A program made the position numbers and the translations under genes. Under the pieces are notes generated by a model, which saw only the letters and a list, made by a program, of their open reading frames with translations, searched no databases and was not told where the DNA came from. Shown here one piece after another: positions 9,198 to 16,905 of a DNA stretch of 64,000 nt. Position 1 is the stretch's first letter. Each line of letters begins with the position of its first letter. The DNA comes from Oscillatoria princeps RMCB-10 (GTDB lineage: Bacteria; Cyanobacteriota; Cyanobacteriia; Cyanobacteriales; Oscillatoriaceae), in contig JAHHHT010000015.1 of the NCBI GenBank assembly GCA_019359235.1, forward strand, positions 124,001 through 188,000. Direction: 5' to 3'.

Positions 9198-9230
9198 AGA
9201 CACCCGGTTTCTTTAAGAAACCGGGTGTCT
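9198..9230. repeat. 33-bp palindrome, AGAAACCCGGTTTCTT family (variant)
   Basis: Perfect palindrome, 16-bp arms around one base. The arm reads AGACACCCGGTTTCTT, a variant of the family found at 13205, 37679, 37846, 46892, 48211 and 59361. It lies 48 bp after the MlaD stop and could act as a bidirectional transcript end. Confidence 0.9.
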
Positions 9231-9275
9231 CACCTCTGGCGCACCCAGTGGCTGCCGACATGCCAGCGGCTAACT

Positions 9276-9569
9276 CTAATCCTCTTCCTCTCCTCTCTTA
9301 TTTCGATTTTTGTACACCCGACCGGCAGCGTGAATGACACGAGTCTTAGCATAAAGCTGTTCTTCTGTCAAGCTCCAGCGCTGGAGAGTTTTTTGCAAGT
9401 TGTCCTGGATATCTCTGGCACCGGGAAAGCCGCGATAGCGAATCAGCAGCCGCGCTAGCTCGGCGAGATTGTAATCGGTCGGGTCCTGTTCGAGCAGGCT
9501 TTTGACAGTCGCGCCATCTATATGAGCCTGGGGGTGCTGCTGTTCTTGATTTTCCGAGGTCGGGGCCAT
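9276..9569 (-). CDS. DUF3288 family protein
   Basis: 97 aa small soluble protein of unknown function. It matches the cyanobacteria-restricted DUF3288 pattern: 'QHPQ...D...VKSLLEQDPTDYNLAELARLLIRY', 'GFPGARDIQDNLQ' and 'WSLTEEQLYAKTRVIHA'. No membrane segment or signal peptide. The start ATG (9567-9569) is followed upstream by a heptamer repeat (9575-9602), so the usual ribosome-binding region is repeat sequence. It faces the MlaD gene tail to tail. No function can be inferred from the context. Confidence 0.85.
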   Translation of the reverse strand: MAPTSENQEQQHPQAHIDGATVKSLLEQDPTDYNLAELARLLIRYRGFPGARDIQDNLQKTLQRWSLTEEQLYAKTRVIHAAGRVYKNRNKRGEEED

Positions 9570-9574
9570 GTCGA

Positions 9575-9602
9575 TTTTGGATTTTAGATTTTGGATTTTA
9601 GG
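9575..9602. repeat. Heptamer tandem repeat (TTTTGGA/TTTTAGA)
   Basis: Four 7-bp units immediately upstream of the DUF3288 start codon. It is the reverse complement of the CCAAAAT repeat at 4320-4347. Confidence 0.85.
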
Positions 9603-9786
9603 TCGGGAGAAATTTAGTAAAACCTAAGCTATCAGAGAGTTGCAGCTGGTGGGAGCTGGCGTTTTACCGTCCGAAACCAGCGGAAACGGTAATAGGCGTG
9701 CCGGTGAAGTCAGTGAAGGTGCCCGAAAATACTAAACTAAACCTTAGCATTCGTGGCACCACAGTATTTGCGGAGGAGTTTTGGTT

Positions 9787-10497
9787 ATGACCACAGCAGC
9801 AGACCCGGTTACGGTGATGAAGCAGCAAGTCGGTAAGGCGGCTGCAGACCGGGTGCAATCGGGCACAATTGTGGGGCTGGGCACGGGGTCAACGACGGCG
9901 TATGCCCTCCAGTACCTCGGCGAGCGGCTTAAAACCGGCGATTTAAAAGACATTCAGGGCATTCCGACATCTTTTCAAGCGGAAGTGCTGGCAAAGCAGT
10001 ACGGGATTCCGCTGGTGACGCTGAATGATGTTGACCGTATTGATGTGGCCATTGATGGCGCGGATGAAGTAGATCCGAATAAAAACTTGATAAAAGGCGG
10101 CGGCGCTGCCCACACCCGCGAGAAAATTGTGGATTCGCTGGCGGAGGTGTTTATCGTGGTGGTGGACAGTTCCAAGCTGGTGGACAAGCTGGGTTCGACG
10201 TTCCTGCTGCCGGTGGAGGTGCTGCCAATGGCGATGACGCCGGTGATGCGAGCGATTGAAAAGTTGGGCGGCAAACCGCAACTGCGCATGGGGGTGAAAA
10301 AAGCGGGGCCGGTGATTACCGACCAGGGCAATTTCGTGATAGATGTCAAGTTTGACTCGATTGATAACCCAGCTGAGCTAGAAAAGACTTTGAATAACAT
10401 TCCCGGAGTCTTGGAAAATGGCTTGTTCGTGGGTGTCGCCACGGTGGTGCTGGTTGGCGAAATTAAAGATGGCCAGCCGGTGGTGCGGGAAATATAG
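9787..10497 (+). CDS. rpiA: Ribose-5-phosphate isomerase A
   Basis: 236 aa; interconverts ribose-5-P and ribulose-5-P in the Calvin-Benson and pentose-phosphate pathways. '[19 protein letters not shown]' is the phosphate-binding loop, '[26 protein letters not shown]' carries the catalytic acidic residues, and 'LPVEVLPMA' is also conserved. ATG at 9787 is preferred to the TTG at 9781; it is preceded by GGAGGAG. Full length, no anomalies. A 38-bp palindrome follows 17 bp after the stop. Confidence 0.96.
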   Translation: MTTAADPVTVMKQQVGKAAADRVQSGTIVGLGTGSTTAYALQYLGERLKTGDLKDIQGIPTSFQAEVLAKQYGIPLVTLNDVDRIDVAIDGADEVDPNKNLIKGGGAAHTREKIVDSLAEVFIVVVDSSKLVDKLGSTFLLPVEVLPMAMTPVMRAIEKLGGKPQLRMGVKKAGPVITDQGNFVIDVKFDSIDNPAELEKTLNNIPGVLENGLFVGVATVVLVGEIKDGQPVVREI

Positions 10498-10514
10498 GGA
10501 TTTGAGAGTTTGAT

Positions 10515-10552
10515 CTCGTTCCCTGGCACCCTTAAGGGTGCCAGGGAACGAG
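10515..10552. terminator. 38-bp perfect palindrome after rpiA
   Basis: Perfect inverted repeat with 19-bp arms that start CTCGTTCCCTGGCACCC, centred on CTTAAG. No clear U-run follows, so it is a hairpin or processing site rather than a classical terminator. Related 'CTCGTTCCCAG' palindromes lie after other genes (12059, 15217, 49473). Confidence 0.6.
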
Positions 10553-10613
10553 AAACATCTGCGTTTATCCTTGTACTTCTGCGGTTCAAAATCCTAACTC
10601 AACAATCACGATA

Positions 10614-11795
10614 ATGCAGTACAGAAGATTTGGGCGCACAGAATTGCAAATGCCGGTGTTTTCCTGCGGCGGCATGAGATATCAGTACAAGTGGCAAGAT
10701 GTGCCGGCATCCGAAATTCCAGCGGACAGTCAGCGGAATCTGGAAGCGACGATTCGCCGCGCTCTTGAAGTGGGAATCAATCACATTGAAACGGCGCGAG
10801 GTTACGGCACTTCTGAAATGCAGCTGGGGAAGATTCTGCCGGTTTTTCCGCGCCCCCGGCTGACTGTCCAGACTAAAGTCGCGCCAATGGCAGATCCAAA
10901 GCAGTTCCGGCGCACTTTTGAGCAGTCGCTGGCTAACCTTCGGTTAGATTATGTTGATTTGCTGGCGCTGCACGGTGTCAATAACGCGGAGTTGCTGGAC
11001 TGGAGCCTCGGTGCCGGTGGCTGTCTGGAGGTGGCTCAGAAGCTGCAATATGAGGGAAAGGTGCGGTTTATTGGCTTTTCCACCCACGCACCCACTGAGA
11101 TGATTGTCAAGGCGATTGAAACGAACCAGTTTGATTACGTCAATCTGCACTGGTATTACATCAATCAATTAAATTGGCCGGCAATAGAAGCGGCGACGCG
11201 GCACGATATGGGGGTGTTTATTATCAGCCCTTCGGATAAGGGTGGAATGCTCTATCAACCGCCGCAAAAGTTGGTGAATTTGTGCCAGCCTTTGAGTCCG
11301 ATGGTGTTTAATGATTTGTTTTGTTTGAGCCATCCGCAGGTGCACACGCTGTCGTTGGGTGCCGAGCGCCCAACGGATTTTGACGAGCATTTAAAGACTT
11401 TGCCGCTTTTGGATAAGGCGGGTGAGATAATGCCTGCGATTGTGGAAAGGTTGGAGAAGGAAGCCATCGCCTGTCTGGGGGAAGAGTGGGTGCGCACCTG
11501 GCATATCGGTTTGCCGGCGCATGAAGAAACGCCGGGCGGGATTAATATTCCGGTGATTTTGTGGGCGAGGAATTTGGCGCTGGCTTATGACATGATTGAG
11601 TACGCCAAGAAGCGATACAACTTGTTGGGGAATGCGAGTGACTGGTTTCCTGGTGCGAGAGCTCAGGGTGTGGAGAAGTTGGATTTGAGCCGGTGTTTGG
11701 CGAGAAGTCCGCATGCGGATAAGATACCGGCGCTGCTGGCGGAGGCTGACCGGCTTTTGGGGGGACAAGAAGTGAAGCGGCTGTCGCAGCAGTAG
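10614..11795 (+). CDS. Aldo/keto reductase
   Basis: 393 aa (beta/alpha)8 NADPH-dependent oxidoreductase. Catalytic tetrad positions are visible: 'ETARGYG' (the usual Asp is Glu, Tyr present), 'VQTKVAP' (Lys) and 'LLALHGVN' (His). 'KVRFIGFSTHAP' is the strand-6 signature. A ~100-residue C-terminal extension after the barrel ('CLGEEWVRTWHIGLP' onward) is longer than in the ~300-residue classical enzymes and resembles a group common in cyanobacteria. The substrate is unknown. Transcribed alone: rpiA is 116 bp upstream behind a palindrome, and a hairpin lies 20 bp after the stop. Confidence 0.88.
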   Translation: MQYRRFGRTELQMPVFSCGGMRYQYKWQDVPASEIPADSQRNLEATIRRALEVGINHIETARGYGTSEMQLGKILPVFPRPRLTVQTKVAPMADPKQFRRTFEQSLANLRLDYVDLLALHGVNNAELLDWSLGAGGCLEVAQKLQYEGKVRFIGFSTHAPTEMIVKAIETNQFDYVNLHWYYINQLNWPAIEAATRHDMGVFIISPSDKGGMLYQPPQKLVNLCQPLSPMVFNDLFCLSHPQVHTLSLGAERPTDFDEHLKTLPLLDKAGEIMPAIVERLEKEAIACLGEEWVRTWHIGLPAHEETPGGINIPVILWARNLALAYDMIEYAKKRYNLLGNASDWFPGARAQGVEKLDLSRCLARSPHADKIPALLAEADRLLGGQEVKRLSQQ

Positions 11796-12156
11796 ATTTG
11801 AACCCCACCCCCTAGCCCCCTCCCCGCTAGCGGGGAGGGGGAAGTTTTGATGCTGATTTTTACGGCACTCTCCTGAGAAGAGTTGCGCCAGGGGGTGCGC
11901 TAGTAAGCAAGCTTGATGCCGCTGATTATAACCCATAAAGAGCCGGCAGCCGTTTGTAGTTGGGCTTTAGCCCTACAGCACGCCGGTCAATCTCTCCCTA
12001 AGCTTTTAGGCTTTTAATCTTCCTATCTGCCCAAAGGAGGCAGAGCCTCCAGGATGGCGTTCCCAGGCGGAGCCTGGGAACGAGGGATACGAGGGATAAC
12101 GAGGGATAGAGATGTAAGCGTGCAAATTCAATGCGCCCTAGCTTATCTCCCACCCA
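11796..12156. other. Intergenic region with stacked hairpins
   Basis: 361 bp, no gene. From left to right: a 26-bp palindrome (11816-11841, CCCCCTCCCC arms around GCTAGC, followed by AAGTTTT, a likely terminator for the aldo/keto reductase), GGAGGC-AGA-GCCTCC (12036-12050), and GTTCCCAGGC-GGA-GCCTGGGAAC (12059-12081), the last from the dispersed CTCGTTCCCAG family. Three short direct repeats of CGAGGGATA follow (about 12081-12110). Confidence 0.6.
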
Positions 12157-12588
12157 TCAAGATGCCAGCACTTCACTGAGGATAACAGCGGGTAAACCGG
12201 GCACACCGCGAAACCCTCTGTCGTTGGTCAAAAACAGGGTGCAACTTGCCGCTAAGGCTGTAGCAGCGTGAATGGCGTCGGGTGTTCTCAGATTGGTCGT
12301 AGCGCGGAGACGCGCCGCTTCCTTCAGCACAGATTGACTGATGGGAATCAGTCGTATTCCAGCTGACAATAGCAGTTGTTCGTAAGCATCTATCAAAACG
12401 CTATCAGAGTTTCTCAGAGGGACGACTAGAGTTTCCATCAAAGCCAGTTCGCTACAGACAATTTCAATTTCACCTGCTTGAAACTTTAACCAAAGAGGTT
12501 GCAGCAATGACCAGTAATCAGGATTTTCCTCCACACTGTAAATTATAACGGATGTGTCCGCACAGACAGTGGCCGAGGATGGAATCAT
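12157..12588 (-). CDS. PIN-domain toxin, VapC-like
   Basis: 143 aa PIN-domain protein, the RNase half of type II VapBC modules. Acidic active-site residues are visible in 'CADTSVIIY', 'ELALMET', 'TPDAIHAATA' and 'FLTNDRGF'. I place the start at the ATG 12588, which overlaps the antitoxin stop (TAATG) and has GGGAG just upstream; an in-frame ATG at 12600 is possible. The overlap implies translational coupling to the small gene before it. Whether the pair is active cannot be told. Confidence 0.85.
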   Translation of the reverse strand: MIPSSATVCADTSVIIYSVEENPDYWSLLQPLWLKFQAGEIEIVCSELALMETLVVPLRNSDSVLIDAYEQLLLSAGIRLIPISQSVLKEAARLRATTNLRTPDAIHAATALAASCTLFLTNDRGFRGVPGLPAVILSEVLAS

Positions 12589-12827
12589 TAGCTCTCCCAT
12601 GAGTCCCGCTCCTTTTGCAGCTGCTGGTCTATCTCATCAGCGGTTTTGCAAGCGCGTTGACTGCGTATCTGTTCTAGCAACTCTAGAACAGATCCCCGTT
12701 TGGGTTTCGGTTTTTCTGGCAAGATGACAAAAACATCCACAGGCTCGCCAACCGAACCGGGTGGCACATCGATTTCAATCTTATTCCCTGGCAAGATGTT
12801 GGTTTTTAGGTGGAAGGCGGATTGCAT
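12588..12827 (-). CDS. Probable VapB-like antitoxin partner
   Basis: 79 aa. The ATG at 12827 has AGAGGA seven bases upstream; the longer frame to 12908 is only GGGGCAT repeat sequence read as protein. The N-terminal half ('KIEIDVPPGSVGEPVDVFVILPE') looks like the short beta-strand DNA-binding element seen in antitoxins. The C-terminal half is charged and helical ('VLELLEQIRSQ...ADEIDQQLQKERDSWES'), as in toxin-wrapping tails. Assigned mainly from position: it overlaps the PIN toxin and is the first gene of the pair. Confidence 0.7.
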   Translation of the reverse strand: MQSAFHLKTNILPGNKIEIDVPPGSVGEPVDVFVILPEKPKPKRGSVLELLEQIRSQRACKTADEIDQQLQKERDSWES

Positions 12828-12874
12828 AATTTGTCCTCTCTCTACTCTTTGAGTATACTCCCTAAACCACACAA

Positions 12875-12920
12875 GGGCATGGGGCATGGGGTATGGGGCA
12901 TGGGGCATGGGGCATGGGGA
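12875..12920. repeat. Heptamer tandem repeat (GGGGCAT)
   Basis: Six to seven units of GGGGCAT/GGGGTAT. The same unit (reverse complement ATGCCCC) occurs inside the PAS kinase gene at 46613-46655. It lies just upstream of the VapBC-like pair. Confidence 0.9.
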
Positions 12921-12927
12921 ATTGCCT

Positions 12928-13329
12928 GAACCCCATTCTCTGGCTTTTGATTGCGCTTAATGTGCTGGACATGATATTTTAGGTTTTTAAAATGAATTAC
13001 ACCCCAGAAACCCGGAAGGGGGCGGTCTCCGTGGGTGCCCCTCCCCTGCGAAACCGGGTTTCTCAGCACCCAGTCCCGGACTTATGAATTCCCAATCCAG
13101 CCGGCTCAATCGTTCGGTTGGGGTTCGCATCCCGTGCCGCTGGGTAAGTATAAGTATCCAGGCGCTCGCACCCCAGCATTTAAGCGGAACATAAAGAAAC
13201 CGTGAGAAACCCGGTTTCTTTAAGAAACCGGGTTTCTGGCACGCACTTCATCCAACTGAAAACCGCTATAACCTAATAAAAGGAGGAATGTCAGCTAGCG
13301 CTGTTACTTTTTAGGAGCCTATACCACTT
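12928..13329. other. Intergenic region upstream of the superoxide dismutase
   Basis: About 400 bp without a gene. Includes a lone half-copy of the AAACCGGGTTTCT repeat (about 13050-13063) and the full palindrome at 13205-13237. A segment around 13110-13140 looks superficially like a tRNA T-arm but no full tRNA can be folded. AAAGGAGGAATG lies at about 13278. Confidence 0.4.
13205..13237. repeat. 33-bp palindrome, AGAAACCCGGTTTCTT family
   Basis: 16-bp arms around one base; canonical copy of the family. Confidence 0.9.
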
Positions 13330-14085
13330 ATGACACTCAATCGTCGAAATTTCTTGATTTTGCTGGGAGCCGGTGTTGGGGCAATCACCACCGGCGCTTG
13401 CGGGGCGTTTGGAGACAGCTTGCTCACACCCTCAAAAGAAGGGGACAGCACACTGGCTAGTAACGCAAAGCCTTACGTCGAGTTGCCGCCTTTACCCTAC
13501 GCCTACAGCGCCCTCGACCCGCACATCGATGAGCGCACGATGCAGTTTCATCACGACAAACACCATGCGGCTTACGTCAAAAACCTGAACGATGCGCTGG
13601 ACAAACACCCGGAGTTGAAAAGCAAGACCCCCGAGCAGCTGCTGCGCGACATCAAAAGCGTCCCCTCGGATATTCGCACGACGGTTCGCAATAATGGCGG
13701 CGGGCACGTCAACCACAGCATGTTCTGGAAAATCATGAAACCCAGTGGCGGCGGGGAGCCAACCGGCCCGATCTCAGACGCCATCAAACAAACCTTCGGC
13801 AGCTTTGACGCTTTCAAAAAGCAGTTCAACGATGCCGGCAGCACGCGATTCGGCAGCGGCTGGGTTTGGCTGGTGCGCACCGGCACCGGCAAACTGGAAG
13901 TGATCAGCACCGCCAACCAGGACAGCCCCTTTATGGATGGCAGCTATCCTATCATGGGCAACGACGTTTGGGAGCACGCCTACTATCTCAAATACCAAAA
14001 CCGCCGCGCCGATTACTTGAGCGCTTGGTGGAACGTTCTCAACTGGGACGAAATTAACAAGCGGTTTGCCCAAGCTACCGGCTGA
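13330..14085 (+). CDS. Exported superoxide dismutase, Mn type
   Basis: 251 aa. The N-terminus has a twin-arginine motif (NRRNFLIL) and a hydrophobic stretch ending in a Cys (Cys24), so it is probably sent through Tat and perhaps lipidated; the lipobox (TGAC) is atypical. The mature enzyme has all metal ligands: His in 'MQFHHDKHH', His in 'GHVNHSMFW', Asp and His in '[17 protein letters not shown]'. Mn rather than Fe specificity is suggested by Gly in 'NGGGHVNH' and Gln in 'ANQDSP'. It dismutates superoxide, likely in the periplasm or thylakoid lumen, as with the membrane-bound MnSODs of filamentous cyanobacteria. A terminator-like hairpin follows at 14133. Confidence 0.92.
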   Translation: MTLNRRNFLILLGAGVGAITTGACGAFGDSLLTPSKEGDSTLASNAKPYVELPPLPYAYSALDPHIDERTMQFHHDKHHAAYVKNLNDALDKHPELKSKTPEQLLRDIKSVPSDIRTTVRNNGGGHVNHSMFWKIMKPSGGGEPTGPISDAIKQTFGSFDAFKKQFNDAGSTRFGSGWVWLVRTGTGKLEVISTANQDSPFMDGSYPIMGNDVWEHAYYLKYQNRRADYLSAWWNVLNWDEINKRFAQATG

Positions 14086-14132
14086 TATTGGGTTCGGTTG
14101 AGCGCCGGCAAAAACATCCCCTCACCCCCCAA

Positions 14133-14159
14133 CCCCCTCTCCCACAAGGGGAGAGGGGG
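14133..14159 (+). terminator. Hairpin after the superoxide dismutase
   Basis: 11-bp perfect stem CCCCCTCTCCC / GGGAGAGGGGG with a 5-nt loop, 48 bp after the stop. No U-run; GC-rich repeats of this kind are common between genes here. Confidence 0.45.
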
Positions 14160-14242
14160 AGTGGGAGTCGGGTGCGTTAATATAGCAAGGACATTAAACA
14201 TTGAGGGCAGGCCGAACGCAGTCCCTACGGATATATCTCGTA

Positions 14243-14263
14243 GGACAGGCGTCTCGCCTGTCC
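14243..14263. repeat. Palindrome of the GGACAGGCG family
   Basis: Arms GGACAGGCG and CGCCTGTCC around TCT. Other copies: 18453-18473, 18490-18508, 60303-60323, 60338-60357. All lie between genes. Confidence 0.8.
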
Positions 14264-14327
14264 CAATCTCCTTGAGAGCAAGCGAGATGCCTTGTCCTAA
14301 ACTGACTGTCCATTGCTATAACAATCC

Positions 14328-15155
14328 CTAAAGGGGCTGTTTCGCCGGCACCCCAGCGGGGCGAGGGAAGGCTGCCGGTGTCGCCGCCACTTTCCGCAGG
14401 TACAAACAGTGACGGACGCCCCCCTCCACCGGCGTAGTGAAGCCCTCGACTGACTCAATCGCGCCGCCGAGGCGCTCCACCGGCTTGCGCAGGGCGTCTG
14501 TCTCCTCAGCTGTCCAGTGTCCGCGATAGAGAACAGCCGTTCCGCCGGTTTTCAGCAAAGGCAGGGCGTATTCGGCACACGCGGATGCCGGTGCGACAGC
14601 TCTCAGGAGGGCGATATCGTAACTCTGCCGGTGCTGGGGCTGCAGGCCAATTTCCTCAGCTCTGCCGGTCAAAGTCGTGGCATTTTCAATCCCCAAATCG
14701 GCGATCAGCGAGTTGACAAAGGCGATTTTTTTGCGAGTGGAATCGAGCAGGGCAACAGTCCAGTCAGGCTTGACAATCGCCACCGGCAGCCCCGGGAACC
14801 CGGCACCCGTGCCGATGTCAATAACTTTCAAACCCGCGTGAAAAGATGCCGGTTGCCCACCGGCATCCAGAGGATTTTCCCCGCTGGCACTTGCGACATA
14901 CTCCTGCAAAAAAGGCGAAATTCCGCGCAGAGAATCCCAGAGATGTTTTTCCCAAAAATCCTCTGGGGAGGTGATGCGGGTTAAATTCATCTGGCTGTTC
15001 CCCTGCAAAATCAGCTCGTAAAGGCGCTGAAATTGCTGCAGAAAGCCGGCAGAGGGCTGCCAGCCCAGCGTTTCCTGCCACACCGGCATCATTTCCGGCA
15101 GCAGAAAAGCGTTTTCAGTGTTGAGTAAAGAGTTTTCAGTTAATTCATCCGACAT
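14328..15155 (-). CDS. rsmG: 16S rRNA (guanine527-N7)-methyltransferase RsmG
   Basis: 275 aa SAM-dependent methyltransferase that makes m7G527 in 16S rRNA. 'NLTRITSPEDFWEKHLWDSL' is the family N-terminal signature. The SAM site is 'VIDIGTGAGFPGLPVAI', followed by 'LLDSTRKKIAFVNSLI', 'GRAEEIG' and 'LLRAVAPASACAEYALPLLK'. The first 20 residues ('SDELTENSLLNTENAF') are not conserved in the family; translation may begin at an internal Met near 15092. Transcribed on the same strand as the downstream-lying ABC ATPase (15351-16025), 195 bp apart. Confidence 0.94.
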   Translation of the reverse strand: MSDELTENSLLNTENAFLLPEMMPVWQETLGWQPSAGFLQQFQRLYELILQGNSQMNLTRITSPEDFWEKHLWDSLRGISPFLQEYVASASGENPLDAGGQPASFHAGLKVIDIGTGAGFPGLPVAIVKPDWTVALLDSTRKKIAFVNSLIADLGIENATTLTGRAEEIGLQPQHRQSYDIALLRAVAPASACAEYALPLLKTGGTAVLYRGHWTAEETDALRKPVERLGGAIESVEGFTTPVEGGVRHCLYLRKVAATPAAFPRPAGVPAKQPL

Positions 15156-15216
15156 TGTTTAATCCAATATTGTTAACCTCCTTCCCAGGAGGAGCGGGGG
15201 AATCTCGCGTTCCCTC

Positions 15217-15239
15217 GTTCCCAGCCTCAGGCTGGGAAC
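15217..15239. repeat. Palindrome of the GTTCCCAG family
   Basis: Arms GTTCCCAGCC / GGCTGGGAAC around TCA, in the gap between rsmG and the ABC ATPase. A CCCCCCCTTGTTAAGGGGGGG hairpin lies about 30 bp on. Confidence 0.8.
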
Positions 15240-15350
15240 TAAAAAAAGGGTTGACTCTGAGAGTTCCCCCCCTTGTTAAGGGGGGGTAGGGGGGGATCGT
15301 TTCCCGACTGGGCGCTTAGGGCATTTAATATTTACTTTATAAATCACCGC

Positions 15351-16025
15351 TCACGAACTAACAGCTGACAGCTGCTGGGTGATGGCTAGCTTATCAGGTT
15401 CCACCGGCAGCAGGGAGCCGTGATTGAGAGTCCAGCAGCGGTCTGCCACACTCAGCATATCGCCGGCATCGTGGGTGACAACCAGCAGGCTCCAGTGGGT
15501 TTTCAGCTTGGCTAGCAAATTCACCAGCTGCCGGCGCATCGACCAGTCCAAGCCAGCAGTTGGTTCGTCGAGCAGCAGCAAGTGGGGCTGGCGAATCAGC
15601 TGCACCGCCAGGGCGAGGCGTCGCTGCTGTCCGCCGCTTAAAGAATGGGGTGAGGTCTGCAGCGGTAAGTGAGCCAGCCCCACTTCCGCTAGGGCTTGGC
15701 TGACTTGTTCTGACCCCAACTCTGGGTGTCCGAGCCGCAATTCTTGTAGAATGGAGCTGCCGCAGAAATGCCGCTCTGGAAACTGAAACACCAGTCCGGC
15801 AAGCTGTTGCAGGTGTTCGGGCAGGAGCTCTCCCTCGCGCCAGAAGACTTTACCGCCGGTGGGTTGCGCCAGCCCTGCTAAAATTTCCAGTAAGGTAGTT
15901 TTGCCAGACCCGCTCGGACCAATCACCAGCCCCAGTTGCTGCGGGGCGAGTTCCAGGTTGACGGCTTTCAGGATGGGGGTGGGGCTAGCCGGTGGGTGGT
16001 AAACCAAGTTTCTCAGATAGAGCAT
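15351..16025 (-). CDS. ABC transporter ATPase, energy-coupling-factor-like
   Basis: 224 aa single-domain ATPase. Walker A 'GPSGSGKTT', Q-loop 'LVFQFPERHF', signature 'SLSGGQQRRLALAVQL', Walker B 'LLLLDEPTAGLD' and H-loop 'LLVVTHD' are intact. The 'FQFPExxFF'-like Q-loop is typical of EcfA/CbiO ATPases, which drive uptake of vitamins or metals with an EcfT transmembrane partner and a substrate-specific S component. Neither partner is next to it, so the substrate is unknown. Shorter than most EcfA (~270 aa); the C-terminal coupling tail is reduced. Confidence 0.85.
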   Translation of the reverse strand: MLYLRNLVYHPPASPTPILKAVNLELAPQQLGLVIGPSGSGKTTLLEILAGLAQPTGGKVFWREGELLPEHLQQLAGLVFQFPERHFCGSSILQELRLGHPELGSEQVSQALAEVGLAHLPLQTSPHSLSGGQQRRLALAVQLIRQPHLLLLDEPTAGLDWSMRRQLVNLLAKLKTHWSLLVVTHDAGDMLSVADRCWTLNHGSLLPVEPDKLAITQQLSAVSS

Positions 16026-16170
16026 TCAGAAAGTACCACTAAAGGTGAGCGAGATAAGGTGAGCGAGTGGTGCTCGGGAGTGGCAACCCGTGCCGGCATC
16101 CAGAGGGGAGGCACGGGACTGGCAACAGCAGGTGATTTGCGTTCCATCTTCCAATCTATGCTATACTTTA

Positions 16171-16332
16171 CTCAAGACAGCCACCCGAACCTGAGAACCA
16201 AAGGCGGGTGGCTGTTCTGAAAAGCTCAAGACAGTCACCAAGACCTGAGAACCAAAGGCGGGTGGCTGCTCTGAAAAGCTCAAGACAGTCACCAAGACCT
16301 GAGAACCAAAGGCGGGTGGCTGTCCCGGAAAC
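16171..16332. repeat. 54-bp tandem repeat, three copies, each with a hairpin
   Basis: Copies start at 16171, 16225 and 16279 (CTCAAGACAG...). Copies 2 and 3 are almost identical; copy 1 differs by a few bases. In copy 1, ACAGCCACCCG and CGGGTGGCTGT form a perfect 11-bp stem around 17 bases; in copies 2 and 3 the left arm has drifted (ACAGTCACC). Because 54 is a multiple of three, the minus strand stays open through the array (18-residue unit QPPAFGSQVLVTVLSFSE). Confidence 0.85.
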
Positions 16333-16742
16333 TGCCACAAAGCCAGAAACTCTAAAGGATGAGTGGCCTTCAAGCTAGTTCAAGTGACTTCTTCTTAAAA
16401 GAAGGTGGGCAATATCATGAACTTGGCTGTTGTGCTCGCGGGATTTTCCTGTGGGCATTGGTTGATACGCCTTGGTTGAGAGAATCTCTCAGCTTATGTA
16501 TTTGTTGGCAACTGTTAAAGGTTGTTAGCAAAAAAGTATCGGTTGATACCTGCCATCCATTCTGGCAAACTGTCGCACTCAGCACACAGCTGCCGGCGGG
16601 AGTCCCGATGGCCCGACCGTTTCCGCAGCCCGTGCCGTGCGGAAACGGCACTGGCATTTGGGACGCCCGGATTTGAGGAGAGCCGGTGGAATCTACAATC
16701 TAAGTTCTGCCGGTTGCGGCGCGCCTCGGAGATCGCGGCACA

Positions 16743-16842
16743 GGACTTAAGCAGAAACCCGGTTTCTCAACCAGCAGTCTTGACTGTCAGCTCTCGTTCC
16801 AGAACCAGAAACCCGGTTTCTCTGACAGTTGTGCCTAAGTCC
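16743..16842. mobile_element. MITE-like element, copy 1
   Basis: Imperfect terminal inverted repeats GGACTTAAGCA and GTGCCTAAGTCC enclose two AGAAACCCGGTTTCT segments and an internal CTCGTTCCAGAACC. A sister copy lies at 19280-19376 with the same order of parts. No obvious target duplication. Non-autonomous; no transposase in the window. Confidence 0.65.
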
Positions 16843-16905
16843 CGCCGCAGTGAGTAGGATTGAGACAGAGTTGATTCGACAGGTACTGTTTTTTTTGACC
16901 CAACT

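Larger units (their letters stand above)
16026..16905. other. 880-bp non-coding region with tandem and MITE-like repeats
   Basis: Contains the 54-bp tandem repeat (16171-16332), a stretch of unique sequence (16376-16680) with a small hairpin (CTTCTT/AAGAAG near 16390) but no recognisable gene, and a 100-bp MITE-like element (16743-16842). A 105-codon open frame at 16359-16676 has no recognisable similarity and I do not call it a gene. The promoter of the TPR gene at 16906 must lie in the last part. Confidence 0.5.

Noticed and set aside
9664-9750. Minus-strand C-terminus-like reading (..GTFTDFTGTPITVSAGFGR)
   Set aside because: Looks protein-like but is too short, has no upstream coding part and no family I know; could be a gene remnant.
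12828-12908. Upstream extension of the antitoxin gene (MPHAPYPMPHAL...)
   Set aside because: It is the GGGGCAT repeat read as protein; the ATG at 12827 has a good ribosome-binding site.
13086-13150. tRNA-like segment (GGGGTTCGCATCCC)
   Set aside because: Only a T-arm-like piece; no D-arm, anticodon stem or acceptor stem can be paired around it.
16359-16676. 105-codon plus-strand open frame
   Set aside because: No similarity recognised and it ends in repeat-rich DNA; it is next to a tandem repeat. Treated as non-coding.
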